From Bacteroidales bacterium (GTDB taxonomy: Bacteria; Bacteroidota; Bacteroidia; Bacteroidales; Marinilabiliaceae): 64,000 nucleotides of DNA. The stretch spans positions 62,001 through 126,000 of the forward strand of contig QKJP01000036.1 of NCBI GenBank assembly GCA_003249255.1, in the 5' to 3' direction. The position numbers were made by a program, and so were the translations under genes. The notes under the pieces are model-generated. The model did not search any database. It was not told where the DNA came from and saw only the letters and a program-made list of their open reading frames with translations. Shown piece after piece: positions 18,038 through 27,611 of this stretch. Position 1 is the first letter of the stretch. Each line of letters opens with the position of its first letter.

Positions 18038-18805
18038 ATGAATAAAGTAAAGCAGGTTTTATCGCTAATAATACTTATTGGTTTACCATTTAACGTGTTA
18101 GCTAAGGGATTAGAAAACGAGAGAACGCATAAAACTTCCGAAAATTTTCAGTCCTTTCTAAGTAAATTACCAAAGCTAGAATTCCCCATTGATTTTCAAA
18201 GTTTGGTAAAGAAATATTATGTCATCAATGAGATAGAATGTACCGATACAACATTTCAAATTTATAGAGATGCTATAGGAAAAGTAATATTACCTGCTTA
18301 TGAATCTGATTTTAAGAAGATAGATAAGCAGGTAAGCCAGGATATGTCAATTCATAACTTAGTGAATAATTTGAGCTATAAAATACCTTTTTCCTATGCA
18401 GCGGCTGAAGATCAAATAATTCTGTTCTTTTTTAGTTTTGCCACTTGTGAAGATGGTGGTTCGACACAATTTTATTCAACAGAAATAAATGCTGCTTATT
18501 ATGATTTGGAAGGCAATCAAATTATAATCGAAAATGCCGATTGTCCTTTTATCGAATGTTTTTCTACGGTGACAATAGATATGTCTATTATCAACAGTTG
18601 TACTTTTTGGGAATCTCCAATAAAAATTCAAGAAATTAGAAAGGAGTACTTTTATGAACGGGATTATGAAAGGTTGTTTGGCGATGGAGAGTCTTATAAC
18701 GATTTACCAATCATCTCCTTAACTATAGAAGAAAAGGAAATGCAAATAGTAAACAGAAGCTTGCAAAAGAAAGAAATAAGTAATACTACTCAGGATTATT
18801 ATTAA
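18038..18805 (+). CDS. Small exported protein, paralogue of the preceding gene
   Basis: The start is taken at ATG 18038, because the in-frame TTG six bases upstream has no better context and ATG gives a standard signal peptide (about 1-22, VLSLIILIGLPFNVLA). The mature part contains FQSFLSKLPKLEFPIDFQSL, matching the opening of the upstream 201-residue protein. Four Cys residues (ATCEDGG, ADCPFIECF, NSCTF) may form disulphides. It is the last of a series of small exported proteins behind the GH2-like twins. No family is recognised. Confidence 0.7.
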   Translation: MNKVKQVLSLIILIGLPFNVLAKGLENERTHKTSENFQSFLSKLPKLEFPIDFQSLVKKYYVINEIECTDTTFQIYRDAIGKVILPAYESDFKKIDKQVSQDMSIHNLVNNLSYKIPFSYAAAEDQIILFFFSFATCEDGGSTQFYSTEINAAYYDLEGNQIIIENADCPFIECFSTVTIDMSIINSCTFWESPIKIQEIRKEYFYERDYERLFGDGESYNDLPIISLTIEEKEMQIVNRSLQKKEISNTTQDYY

Positions 18806-18866
18806 ATCGTTTTAAATCAGAAGGTATTAGAATATTTATAGTCTAATACCAAATGTTGCTTGATCC

Positions 18867-19295
18867 CTAAATCTCCTTCGAACTCATTTTAAAACTATCC
18901 TTAAACAAGTCCTCAATTTTCTTCTCTTTTCTTAATCGAGGTCTTCGCTTTTCTCCGGCCACAACTTTTTTATACGTGTTACCCCAAACGTCTTTTTTAA
19001 TGTTTTTGCTTTTACTTCTGTTACGTTTGGATGCAGGTACCGGTTCTTTTAGCTCATGAGCAAATAATAGACTTCTAAAAGCAATACTATTGTCACCGGT
19101 AGGTGTCTTTTTGCCATTTCTCCATTTACCTATCGTTGTCACATGTACACCCAGGTAATCGGCTATATCATGATCTTTGTAATTGTCTGGAAATAATTTT
19201 AATACGGTTCTAACTTCTTCTAAAGTTAATTCACTGGCGAAATGGTCTGTCCACGCCTGTTTAACTGCTTTTATTGCGTTTGATGATATTTTCAT
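18867..19295 (-). CDS. Small HTH DNA-binding protein
   Basis: A 142-residue basic protein. A helix-turn-helix is clear around residues 38-62 (DHDIADYLGVHVTTIGKWRN, then GKKTPTG), of the type in which a second helix DxxIADYLGV is followed by a recognition helix VTTIGKWR. The C-terminal half is strongly basic (SKRNRSKSKNIKK, EKRRPRLRKEKK) and may contact DNA or RNA nonspecifically. No ligand domain is present. It converges on the exported-protein operon. Its target is unknown; autoregulation or control of a nearby gene is possible. Confidence 0.7.
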   Translation of the reverse strand: MKISSNAIKAVKQAWTDHFASELTLEEVRTVLKLFPDNYKDHDIADYLGVHVTTIGKWRNGKKTPTGDNSIAFRSLLFAHELKEPVPASKRNRSKSKNIKKDVWGNTYKKVVAGEKRRPRLRKEKKIEDLFKDSFKMSSKEI

Positions 19296-19915
19296 GTATG
19301 ATGTTCTTACTAAAATGCAAAGTTTCTGACACTGTTTGACTAGAATACTATCCGGAAAAAATAGTATTCTTTAACTGATCAAGTAATAAAAGATGAGGTT
19401 GAAAACGCAAATCTACAAATATTCCTAATTTGTTACAAGACCTTAGGAAGATGGCCTGGGATTTCCGCCTTTAAAATATCTTGTAAGAGACAGAGTTTAA
19501 CCACAATTTATGTTGATAGGATTTACCTGATTGACAGGCTTACTGGAATGATTTTTTTAAAACAAATCTTGTAAATGCTGTTAATCTTGTCTTAAAAGTG
19601 ATTACCCTAAGAAGATAGCGCTTGGAAAGGATATGTTTTTAAGCGAAAACATGGGTTCGGAAATAAATGTGCTAATAAATCAATGAGAAAATGTGTCTGT
19701 GAAAAAACAAACAGGAATTACTTTTTTCTAACAATAAAGAAATCATTTTCGGCAATTGAGTGAAATCCGTTGTTCCTAATAAGTCAATAGTTTGTCCAAT
19801 TTTTTTGTCGTTGAATATTATCCAATTGTATCTATTTGTGTGGGTGTTAATTTACAGGTCTTAATAGTCTTTTGAATTGGTCCATTATCTAAAGTCTAAC
19901 GATCTATAGAAATAT
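19296..19915. other. Long spacer holding an intergenic repeat; no gene seen
   Basis: About 620 bases between two minus-strand genes. It contains the second copy of the dispersed repeat (19458-19600) and a short GTGCTAATAAATCAATGAG-type low-complexity segment that recurs in other spacers (near 12730, 15000 and 39660). No reading frame with recognisable protein similarity was found. Confidence 0.6.
19458..19600 (-). repeat. Dispersed intergenic repeat, copy 2 (inverted)
   Basis: The reverse complement matches 10681-10816, sharing AACCTGTCAATCAGGTAAAT-like core sequence (here with GCCTGTCAATCAGG), GTGGTTAAACTCTGTC and CTTTTAAGACAAG. No terminal repeats or coding sequence are apparent. Confidence 0.65.
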
Positions 19916-21532
19916 CTACAAAGTCGAAATATAACTTGTCAAATTAGTATCTCTTTCAATATCTAATTTTTTGCGTAGGCGGTACCGGGCTTTGTCTACG
20001 CTACCTGTTGAAATACCCAGTAAATGAGCCATTTCTTTCGACGTGAAATTCAGTTTGATTAGCGCGCAAATCTTTAATTCATTTGCCGTTAGGGTTGGAA
20101 ATTTATGGGCTAGCTTGGAGTAAAAATCCTGATTCACTGCCTTAAATCGCTTGTTAAAATCATCCCACATGTTTTCCGAATTAGAACTAATTTGTTTAAA
20201 CAATGCCTCTTTTGCAGGTGAGTTATGTTTCGATAGTTCCTCAGTTAGCTGTTTAATTAATTCTTCCTTTTCGATGAGTTTTAGGGTTGATTCAGTCAAT
20301 TCCCTGTTTTTCAATTTGATAAGTTCTTTCGATTGTTCTTCCTTAAGCACATGTTGTTGCATCTCTGCCATGTGTTTTCTTTTTACTTTTTTAATTCTGA
20401 TAGTTAAAAAAGTGAATATTAGTACAGTAGAAAATAATATGGTGAGTAATTGAAACCAACGAATCGTTTTTTCTTTTTGAGCTAATAGAGCACTTTTCAT
20501 AATAAGGTCTTGCATGCGTCCATTGAGCTCATTTTGGTATCTGGTTTTTACTTTTTGAAAATTACTATCGTTTAAAGTTTTGGCACTAAAATATTGTTCA
20601 CTCAACAGTTTCGATTCATCTAACTGTTTTTTGGCCTTTTCAAAGTCCCCTGTTTCGTATAATAACCAAGCATATTGTTCTAATACATAAGGTTTGTGGC
20701 TATGATGAAAAGGATATTTTTTTAAGCCTTCCAATGATTTTTTAAAATATATTTCGGCTTCCGTATTGTTTTTTAAATGGCGGTTGGCTTCACCAATGTA
20801 TGAATAAACTACTGGTAGATAGTGTTTTGCATTTTTATTGGGTGGCATCGAGTCGATCTCTTCAAATACAGTTTCTACCTCCTTTAAGTCAGATAATGCT
20901 TCCGAATATTTTTTATTAAGAATTAAAAGGTAGGCTTTACGGGTTTTTAAATAAGCTTTATTTAGTTGCCCAAAATTATACTGTTCCGAAATCGTAAAAC
21001 AACTGTCTATGTATAAATTGGCTTCCTGGTATTTTTGAAATCGCATACTTAGTTGAATCAGATTTAAATATCCATCCATTAAATCTTTCGGACGAAGCTT
21101 GTCCTCAGCGAGGAGGACCTTCGTCATGCTCAGGGCTTTTTGTAAATAATATTTAGATTCTTTTTCATTAAAAACCACAAAGCAGTTTTTACCATGTTCT
21201 GTATACGCCTTTATTAATAAGTTAGTGTCTTTTATCGATTCAGCTTCAATGCGTGCTTTTTGTGAAATAGTAAAGGCTTCATTGTAATGCTGAAGCATCT
21301 TTAGAGCATCACTTTGTACAATATATAATTCAATGTATTCTTTTTTATTACTTTCTATATCAAGGTGTTGGGATGTGTTATTTAAAATTATAATTGAAGT
21401 ATCGGCGTCTATGGTTAAATAGTAAATAGCTTTATTAATGCTGTCTCGAAAACTTATATTATTTCCATAAGTTTAAGTAAATAAGTTTGTTAGCATGTAT
21501 GTAAGGGCGTAGAATACGTATTTTTTAGACAT
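19916..21532 (-). pseudogene. TPR-containing membrane regulator with LuxR-type HTH, interrupted by a TAA in the signal peptide
   Basis: From ATG 21532 the frame encodes a signal peptide (MSKKYVFYALTYMLTNLFT), then TAA at 21475-21473, then continues in the same frame with TYGNNISFRDSINKAIYYL and on to 19916. CAA to TAA would restore a normal cleavage region LFTQTYG. The body has tetratricopeptide repeats (about 60-320), a membrane helix (WFQLLTILFSTVLIFTFLTI), a coiled coil, and a LuxR-type HTH with LTANELKICALIKLNFTSKE. This plan matches Bacteroidota membrane-anchored TPR regulators. A CATATTTG -7-like element with TTG 20 bases upstream precedes ATG 21532. Translation from the internal ATG at 21298 could give a 460-residue product without export signal. 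It is divergent from the T9SS cargo gene. Confidence 0.8.
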
Positions 21533-21557
21533 TCGCTTTATTTTAAGTCCATTTATA

Positions 21558-21588
21558 CAAATATGTGGATTGTCTTGGTAAAGTCCAA
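21558..21588 (-). promoter_or_regulatory. Promoter of the TPR/LuxR-type regulator gene
   Basis: On the minus strand, TTG (21588-21586) and CATATTTG (21565-21558; one mismatch to TAnnTTTG) are separated by 20 bases. It would start transcription about 20 bases before ATG 21532, which supports that ATG as the original start. Confidence 0.4.
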
Positions 21589-21728
21589 CAGTAAAACGGT
21601 GGATGTCCAGTTTTTGTCTTGCTTAAAAAAGCTGGATTATAGGTAATTAAAGATATTATTGTCAAAAAGCAATATGCGGTAATCAAGCGTCGATTTACCA
21701 GTAAAAGTTTGAAATAATATTTATTACT

Positions 21729-24700
21729 ATGAAAAAATCAAGTTTATTTAAAAGTCTTTTGCTTTCCTTTCTACTCATAGGAGGCTTTAGTGGTTTATTT
21801 GGCCAGGTTATCTCGAGTCCTACCGAAGTAGCCTTATTAGCTCCAGTGAAAATGACTTATCCGGTAAGTGGCAGTCTCACTAAAAGAGCTATTTTACAAG
21901 TGCAAACCACTGCAAAATATGCTAGTATATCCTTATTTGCAGGAGAGAAATTAGTGTTAGATAATTTGGACATCCCTTTTGCGGGAAGCTATACCTTAAA
22001 TGGTTTGGTCAGTTTTGAACAAGCTGGTGATGTAGAATTAACTTTACAATCGAATGGTGGTACCGTTACCGTAAATTCTTTAGGTTTTGAGGATGTAACT
22101 TCCGTAGGTATTCCGCAGCATAAAGATGTTACTACCGAAATCGGGATTTCTGATTCGCCAAGTTTAAAATATGGTGGACCTACCATTGCCGATGTTAATA
22201 ACGATGGTTTGTATGATCTTGTTTTAAATAATCATAATGATGCATCCAGTCAATTATTTTGGAACGCCGGTGACGGAACTTTTACAAAGCATGAAAAGGA
22301 ACTGGCTTTGTGGAAGCAAATGGATTTGCATGGAACTTCAGCCGGTGATTATGATAACGACGGAGATTTAGATTTGTTACTGACCATTGGCGGTGGAAAC
22401 GGAACTTCACCGACTCCTCCTGTGCTTTATAAAAATGAAAATGGTAATTTCATTCGCAGTGCTGCTGATGTAGGGATTACTTCCGGTGCTCGTGGTCGTG
22501 GAGCTCGTTGGGCAGATTACGATTTAGACGGCGATTTGGATTTAGCTTTGTTTAATGCCGAGGGGATTAATGGTGCCGGTGATGCACAGCATATTTTTTA
22601 CGTGAATAAAGGGGATGGTACTTTTTCGCTTATTAATGTAGCCGGACTTGAAAATGCCAAAGGAGAGAGAGTTTTATTAACCGATTTAAATAACGATCAT
22701 ATTGATGATGTGGTATTTATGGCTCCACTTAGTGTTTGGAAAGGAAATGGCGACTATACTTTTACCGATATGACTACGCAATGGCTGCCGGCTAATTTAG
22801 CGAATAAATGGGGCGCAATGGCTGCTGCTGATGTGGATATCGATAACGATGGTGACTTGGATTTATACCTGGCTTGCGGAAGCGGTTATTTCGCAATAGC
22901 AAATAACAATTCGGTTGATTTTGTACCTGAGAATAAAAACCTTGACATGCGTTTATCTGGTAGTAAAGGAATCGTTGCGTTTGAATTAGAAGCCGAAGGT
23001 GCTCTTGATTTATACGAGTTTTCGACTACTTACCGCAGTACTTACGATGGTGATTTGCCCATTTATTTAGGCAGTGCCATGGAAAAGCATTTAATTGCTA
23101 GCCTGGATGAAAACTTACCTCTTACCCAAGAAGGTGCTGCTGGTTTTCCTGAAACAAGAACTGAAAACGGTATATATATCGGACACGTTGGTGATGGAAA
23201 ATGGAAAGTTGAATTGGTAAAGAATGGAGATTTATTTTGGAATATCTCGTTTTCAATTCAAGGTGCTCACATTTTTAATGCTGATTGGGATCCGTTTAAC
23301 CGCAATGTTCAAGATATTTTATTACTCAACAATGGCGATTCTTTTGTAGATGTGTCTACCGAGTGGAATATTCCTCAAGGCGGTAACCACTGGGGAGTAA
23401 CCACCGGTGATTTTAACAATGATTCACATCAGGATTTATACATCCACCGCTATGGCTTCATGAAAAACCGTATTGCTGATTACATGTTGTTGAATAACGG
23501 AAAAGGAGGTTTTGAAATTACAACCGATCATACCGCCAAAACTACAGGTACAAAATGTCACGCAGATATGGGGCAAGCCTTTGATTATGATTTGGATGGA
23601 GATGTAGATATTTTTAATGGTGATGATGAGCTTGGTGTTTGGTATATGTATTCCAACACAAAAGTTGATAATAATAATTATGCGATTGTAAAAGTAGGCT
23701 ATTCCCCACTTGAAAATGTAGATCCTATATCAGCTGAGATTACTGTTCAAACTGCTTCAGGAAATCAATATAAGCGTGTTGAATCTGCCGGTGAAAATTT
23801 CTCGCAATGTCTTTTAAACATGGTTCATTTTGGTTTAGGTCAGGATGAAACCGTTGAGAAAATTACTGTTCGTTGGAGAAACGGAGAAGTAGCTGAATTT
23901 ACTAATAAAGCTGCTAATCAAGTTTTTGATACTGATAAGGTAGATCCTGTAAAAGTGACTGTGACTCCTGCTACCGAAGAGGTTCGTGTGGGTACAAGCA
24001 TCGAATTAGATGTAGTAATGGAACCTGTTTTTGCCAATCGTTCGGTAAAATGGTCATCATCCGATGAAACCATTGCAAGCGTTGATGAAAATACGGGAGT
24101 GGTAACTGGTATTAAAGCCGGACAGAGCGTTACCATTACAGCTACTAGTGATGCGAATGGATTAATTGGTACAGCAACTGTTACTGTTATAGAGTTTTAT
24201 GCCATAGCTGTTGCATCGGTTAACATCGTTCAAGAATCATTAGAAGTTATCGAAGGAAATATCATTTCATTAAAAACAGAAGTATTACCGAAGTATGCAG
24301 ATGATAAAAGCTTAAGCTGGTCGAGTAATAATGAAGCGGTTGCGACTGTTGATGAAAATGGTATGGTAACAACTTTATCTGATGGAACTGCTATTATTAC
24401 TGCTGTGTCTAAGGTTAATGCAGAATTAAAAGATCAGGTAGAGGTGAAGGTGATCAAATTAGTAGCGCCAAGTATTAAATTCGTAACAACTGGATTAACC
24501 AGTAAAGAGTTTGTTTCCGGTGAAAATCTGGAGTTAACTGTTAATGTTGAGGCCGGCACCGGAAATACCATTGCAGTAGGAAGTACCGGAGGTGTTAAAT
24601 TCTTTTTCCGTCATTTAACTAAAAGCTGGGGCGTAATAAAAGATCTTGTTGCAGTTGATGCGTCTTTAGTTGGTGAGCAATCTGGAATTGCTTCAGTAAG

Positions 24701-25100
24701 TATTCCATTAACCGATGTTACGCCTACTGCCGAACTTACAAATGGTGAATTCTATTTTGTGTATATCGTATTTACTTCTACCAATGGCGAAGAGTATAAT
24801 GTAACGGCACAACCCATCAAAGTTGTAAAAGGTAGTGCAGATATCAGTACCTTTGAGAGTACCGAAAATTCCTTAAACCTGTCAGTGCAGCCTAATCCGG
24901 TTGATAATACTTTATTTCTTTCAGGTAAAGAGAGTGATAGGTTTCAAGTTCAAATATATGATTTGACAGGTACAGAACAATTAAAGACCTTTATTTCAGG
25001 AAATGAGTCTGTTAATGTAAGTGATCTTGCTTCTGGTATGTATGCCATACTTATTACAAGCCAAAAAGGACAAGAAGCATTAAAGTTTGTGAAGAAGTAG
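21729..25100 (+). CDS. Large T9SS-secreted protein with FG-GAP/VCBS, UnbV-like and Ig-like domains
   Basis: The 1123-residue protein has a signal peptide (about 1-25). Several FG-GAP/VCBS repeats follow (about 145-400 and 520-640) with calcium-type loops such as ADVNNDGLYDL, DYDNDGDLDLLL, DYDLDGDLDLAL and DNDGDLDLYL. An ASPIC/UnbV-like segment (about 650-735, NMVHFGLGQDE and VRWRNGEVAEF) precedes two bacterial Ig-like group 2 domains (about 740-820 and 827-905, KWSSSDETIASVDENTGVV and SWSSNNEAVATVDENGMV). The C-terminal type A sorting domain (about 1045-1123) has QPNPVDNTLFLSG and LASGMYAILI. It should be exported by the Sec pathway and T9SS to the cell surface or outside. It is divergent from the TPR/LuxR-type regulator and followed by a strong terminator. 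Adhesion or polymer binding is the likely role. Confidence 0.88.
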   Translation: MKKSSLFKSLLLSFLLIGGFSGLFGQVISSPTEVALLAPVKMTYPVSGSLTKRAILQVQTTAKYASISLFAGEKLVLDNLDIPFAGSYTLNGLVSFEQAGDVELTLQSNGGTVTVNSLGFEDVTSVGIPQHKDVTTEIGISDSPSLKYGGPTIADVNNDGLYDLVLNNHNDASSQLFWNAGDGTFTKHEKELALWKQMDLHGTSAGDYDNDGDLDLLLTIGGGNGTSPTPPVLYKNENGNFIRSAADVGITSGARGRGARWADYDLDGDLDLALFNAEGINGAGDAQHIFYVNKGDGTFSLINVAGLENAKGERVLLTDLNNDHIDDVVFMAPLSVWKGNGDYTFTDMTTQWLPANLANKWGAMAAADVDIDNDGDLDLYLACGSGYFAIANNNSVDFVPENKNLDMRLSGSKGIVAFELEAEGALDLYEFSTTYRSTYDGDLPIYLGSAMEKHLIASLDENLPLTQEGAAGFPETRTENGIYIGHVGDGKWKVELVKNGDLFWNISFSIQGAHIFNADWDPFNRNVQDILLLNNGDSFVDVSTEWNIPQGGNHWGVTTGDFNNDSHQDLYIHRYGFMKNRIADYMLLNNGKGGFEITTDHTAKTTGTKCHADMGQAFDYDLDGDVDIFNGDDELGVWYMYSNTKVDNNNYAIVKVGYSPLENVDPISAEITVQTASGNQYKRVESAGENFSQCLLNMVHFGLGQDETVEKITVRWRNGEVAEFTNKAANQVFDTDKVDPVKVTVTPATEEVRVGTSIELDVVMEPVFANRSVKWSSSDETIASVDENTGVVTGIKAGQSVTITATSDANGLIGTATVTVIEFYAIAVASVNIVQESLEVIEGNIISLKTEVLPKYADDKSLSWSSNNEAVATVDENGMVTTLSDGTAIITAVSKVNAELKDQVEVKVIKLVAPSIKFVTTGLTSKEFVSGENLELTVNVEAGTGNTIAVGSTGGVKFFFRHLTKSWGVIKDLVAVDASLVGEQSGIASVSIPLTDVTPTAELTNGEFYFVYIVFTSTNGEEYNVTAQPIKVVKGSADISTFESTENSLNLSVQPNPVDNTLFLSGKESDRFQVQIYDLTGTEQLKTFISGNESVNVSDLASGMYAILITSQKGQEALKFVKK

Positions 25101-25120
25101 TTTAGTTAGTTATGTATGTA

Positions 25121-25160
25121 AAAAGCCTCTGGGAATTCGTTTTCCAGAGGCTTTTTTTTT
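25121..25160 (+). terminator. Strong intrinsic terminator of the T9SS cargo gene
   Basis: AAGCCTCTGG pairs with CCAGAGGCTT across GAATTCGTTTT, followed by a T9 run. It starts about 20 bases after the stop codon at 25100. Confidence 0.9.
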
Positions 25161-25217
25161 AATAATGATCGACATTATAATTTTCAAATTCTTCTTCGAA
25201 TTGTGGATTAATATTAT

Positions 25218-25492
25218 TTGAGTTCAGTAGATAAGTACATATATTTCTGCATAAATCTAAAAAAGCCCCAAAGTGGGCGAAATCCCAAAGCCTAGCCTGT
25301 AAGGGCTAGGATATTAATCAGTTATTTTATTTAAGCGCCAAAAGTGCGTAGTCGTGTGATTAAGACTACTCATCTTTGGTGCTAACAATATCATGCCACT
25401 ATATTCATAGCCCTTTAGGCTATGCTTTTTGACACCGCATCTTTGATGCTAACGTAAGCTTACTATTGAGAAGAATTTAACTACTTACCTCT
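25218..25492 (-). repeat. MITE-like structured repeat, copy 2 (inverted relative to copy 1)
   Basis: It begins TTGAGTTCAGTAGATAAGTA and ends AACTACTTACCTCT, matching both termini of copy 1 in reverse. The internal hairpins are conserved: CCCAAAGCCTAGCCTGTAAG, AGCGCCAAAA/TTTGGTGCT (one G.T pair in the stem), CATAGCC/GGCTATG and GCATC/GATGC. Full-length, about 275 bases. Confidence 0.8.
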
Positions 25493-25667
25493 AAATGTTA
25501 TTGAACCAAGGAAGTAGGTACTATAAAAAACAGTATTAACTTTATTGATTCTTGTAATTTTATTTTGATAATTGAATAAGGTATTGATAAGCATTGAAAT
25601 GTCTTTATTTTGAAGTGATGTTAGCCTCATTTTCAAATTTGAATAATAAACATTAAAACTATTATCT

Positions 25668-27482
25668 ATGAAATACCTCATATTTGGATTCCTGATATGC
25701 TTAAGCATTAGTGTATCAGCTCAAAGGGAATTCGAATTAAAATCGAACATTACCCGGGTGAATGTTTTTACGCAAGGTGCGCAGGTAAACCGGTCAGCCA
25801 AGCTTCAAGTTCAAGCAGGTCAAACAAAGCTCAAATTAACCGGACTTTCACCTTATGTCGAAAAAGAAAGTATTCGTATTAATGGAGATGGTAGCTATGC
25901 CATACTATCTGTTCAGCATCAAAACGATTACATTAATCAATTGGATAAAGACAAAGAAATAGAAGCCATTGAAGCTAAAATAGAAAACATCGATTACAAC
26001 ATTGAAGATGAAGAAACCTTTATCAAAGTGATTAATTCGAAACTTGCCTTTTTTAACTCCAATAGCGAAGTGGTAAGTAATGAAAAAGGAATTAGTTCCG
26101 AAGCTTTAATATCTTTAAGTGCGGTTTATGGCTCAAATGTCGAAGCCTTACATCTTGATTTGTTGAATCGGCAACGGAAGATCAAAACCTATATAAAGGA
26201 GAAAACGAAACTCAATAATCAATTGAGGTCTCTGAACATTAAACAAGATTTGCCTTCAGGAACCATCATTGTAACCATCGAATCTTTAAAGAGTCAAACT
26301 GCTGATATCAGTTTTAATTACCTGGTTGAAAATGCTTCGTGGTATCCAACTTACGATGTTCGTTTTGTTGGTGTAAATGAACCACTAAATGTAACTTACA
26401 AAGCCAATATCAAGCAAAATACCGGAATCGATTGGAAAGATGTCAATGTAGTTTTATCTACTGCCAAAACGAATCTTTCAGCTAAAATACCGGAGTTAGC
26501 ACCTTTTTACATTGATTATTATTATCCACCTTTATTGAGTCACTCCATTTCAAGCATTGATGAAGCCTTGCAGGGAAAAATGGCCGGAGTTGCTGTTCAA
26601 CAAACAACTGGAGCTCCTGGTGCAGACATGAAAATGAGAATTAGAGGAGGGTCATCCATAAATGGTGCTAATGATCCCCTTTATGTGATTGATGGTCATG
26701 TAGGAGGTGATATCAGTAAACTTTCGCCAAGCGATATTGAAAGAATTGATATTTTAAAAGATGCTTCTGCAACTGCGGTATATGGTTCGCGGGGAAATAA
26801 TGGAGTAGTGGTAGTAACAACTAAAAAAGATGGACAATCTTCTTCCATGCCAATGACCATTACAACAAAACAAGAAACAGTAAGTGAATACGTCATTAAT
26901 GCCAAGCAATCCATCCTTTCAAACGATAAAGTGTCTACACTGAGCTTTAGAAATTCGAGTTTAAAGGCAGAGTTTGAATACCAATCAGTCCCCAAGTTAT
27001 CAGAGAATGTTTATTTAATCGCCAAGATTCCCGATTGGTATAAGGCCAACTTGATGAGCGCCGAAGTAAATGTTTACATGGAGAATGCTTTTGTTGGAAA
27101 ATCAGATTTAGATACCAAACTGTTTAAAGATACCTTGGAAGTCTCATTTGGAGTTGATAACAATGTAAGCATTGAACGAGAGAAACTCTCAGAGTTTTCA
27201 GAAAGCCAGTTTGTAGGGTCAAACCGAAAAGAAACAGTTGCTTACAAAATTAATGTGCGCAATAATAAGCCTTATCAAATATCCACAAAAGTAGCTGATC
27301 AAATACCGGTTTCAACCAGCAAAGAAATTCAAATTGAAACCCTCGAAGTTAGCAATGGGCAACTTGATACCTTGACCGGTAAAGTCGAGTGGGACATTAC
27401 TTTGGCACCGAATGAAACCAAGGAGTTAATCATAAAATACTCAGTCAAATATCCCAAGAATAAGCAGGTGATGATCGAGTAG
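25668..27482 (+). CDS. MuiA-family (DUF4140/DUF4139) protein with an inserted TonB-plug-like domain
   Basis: The 604-residue protein has a signal peptide (about 1-18). The DUF4140 domain follows (about 25-115, ITRVNVFTQGAQVNRSAKL, LTGLSPYVEKESI), then a helical coiled region (about 85-190) and DUF4139 (from about 205, YLVENASWYPTYDVRFVG, TGIDWKDVNVVLSTA; ending in EWDITLAPNETKELIIKY). Between two parts of DUF4139, residues about 294-389 read IDEALQGKMAGVAVQQTTGA, MRIRGGSSINGANDPLYVID, SDIERIDILKDASATAVYGS and NNGVVVVTTKK, which is the SusC-type TonB plug. No barrel follows. The protein is probably periplasmic or outer-membrane associated; the MuiA family has no firm biochemical role. MITE copies flank the gene on both sides. 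Confidence 0.85.
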   Translation: MKYLIFGFLICLSISVSAQREFELKSNITRVNVFTQGAQVNRSAKLQVQAGQTKLKLTGLSPYVEKESIRINGDGSYAILSVQHQNDYINQLDKDKEIEAIEAKIENIDYNIEDEETFIKVINSKLAFFNSNSEVVSNEKGISSEALISLSAVYGSNVEALHLDLLNRQRKIKTYIKEKTKLNNQLRSLNIKQDLPSGTIIVTIESLKSQTADISFNYLVENASWYPTYDVRFVGVNEPLNVTYKANIKQNTGIDWKDVNVVLSTAKTNLSAKIPELAPFYIDYYYPPLLSHSISSIDEALQGKMAGVAVQQTTGAPGADMKMRIRGGSSINGANDPLYVIDGHVGGDISKLSPSDIERIDILKDASATAVYGSRGNNGVVVVTTKKDGQSSSMPMTITTKQETVSEYVINAKQSILSNDKVSTLSFRNSSLKAEFEYQSVPKLSENVYLIAKIPDWYKANLMSAEVNVYMENAFVGKSDLDTKLFKDTLEVSFGVDNNVSIEREKLSEFSESQFVGSNRKETVAYKINVRNNKPYQISTKVADQIPVSTSKEIQIETLEVSNGQLDTLTGKVEWDITLAPNETKELIIKYSVKYPKNKQVMIE

Positions 27483-27611
27483 TTTTAGGAAATTTATCGT
27501 CTGTTATTTGTTTTCGTAGTTGGGATTTAATTAATCGAGAATTGAATAGTCTTCCTTAAATTCCTCAAGGTTTCAGTTTGATTCTAAAAAACAAACCTGC
27601 TATTATGGACA

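Noticed and set aside
19296-19915. Possible small RNA or gene in the long spacer
   Set aside because: The spacer is accounted for by a dispersed repeat and low-complexity segments; no promoter-terminator pair or protein-like frame was found.
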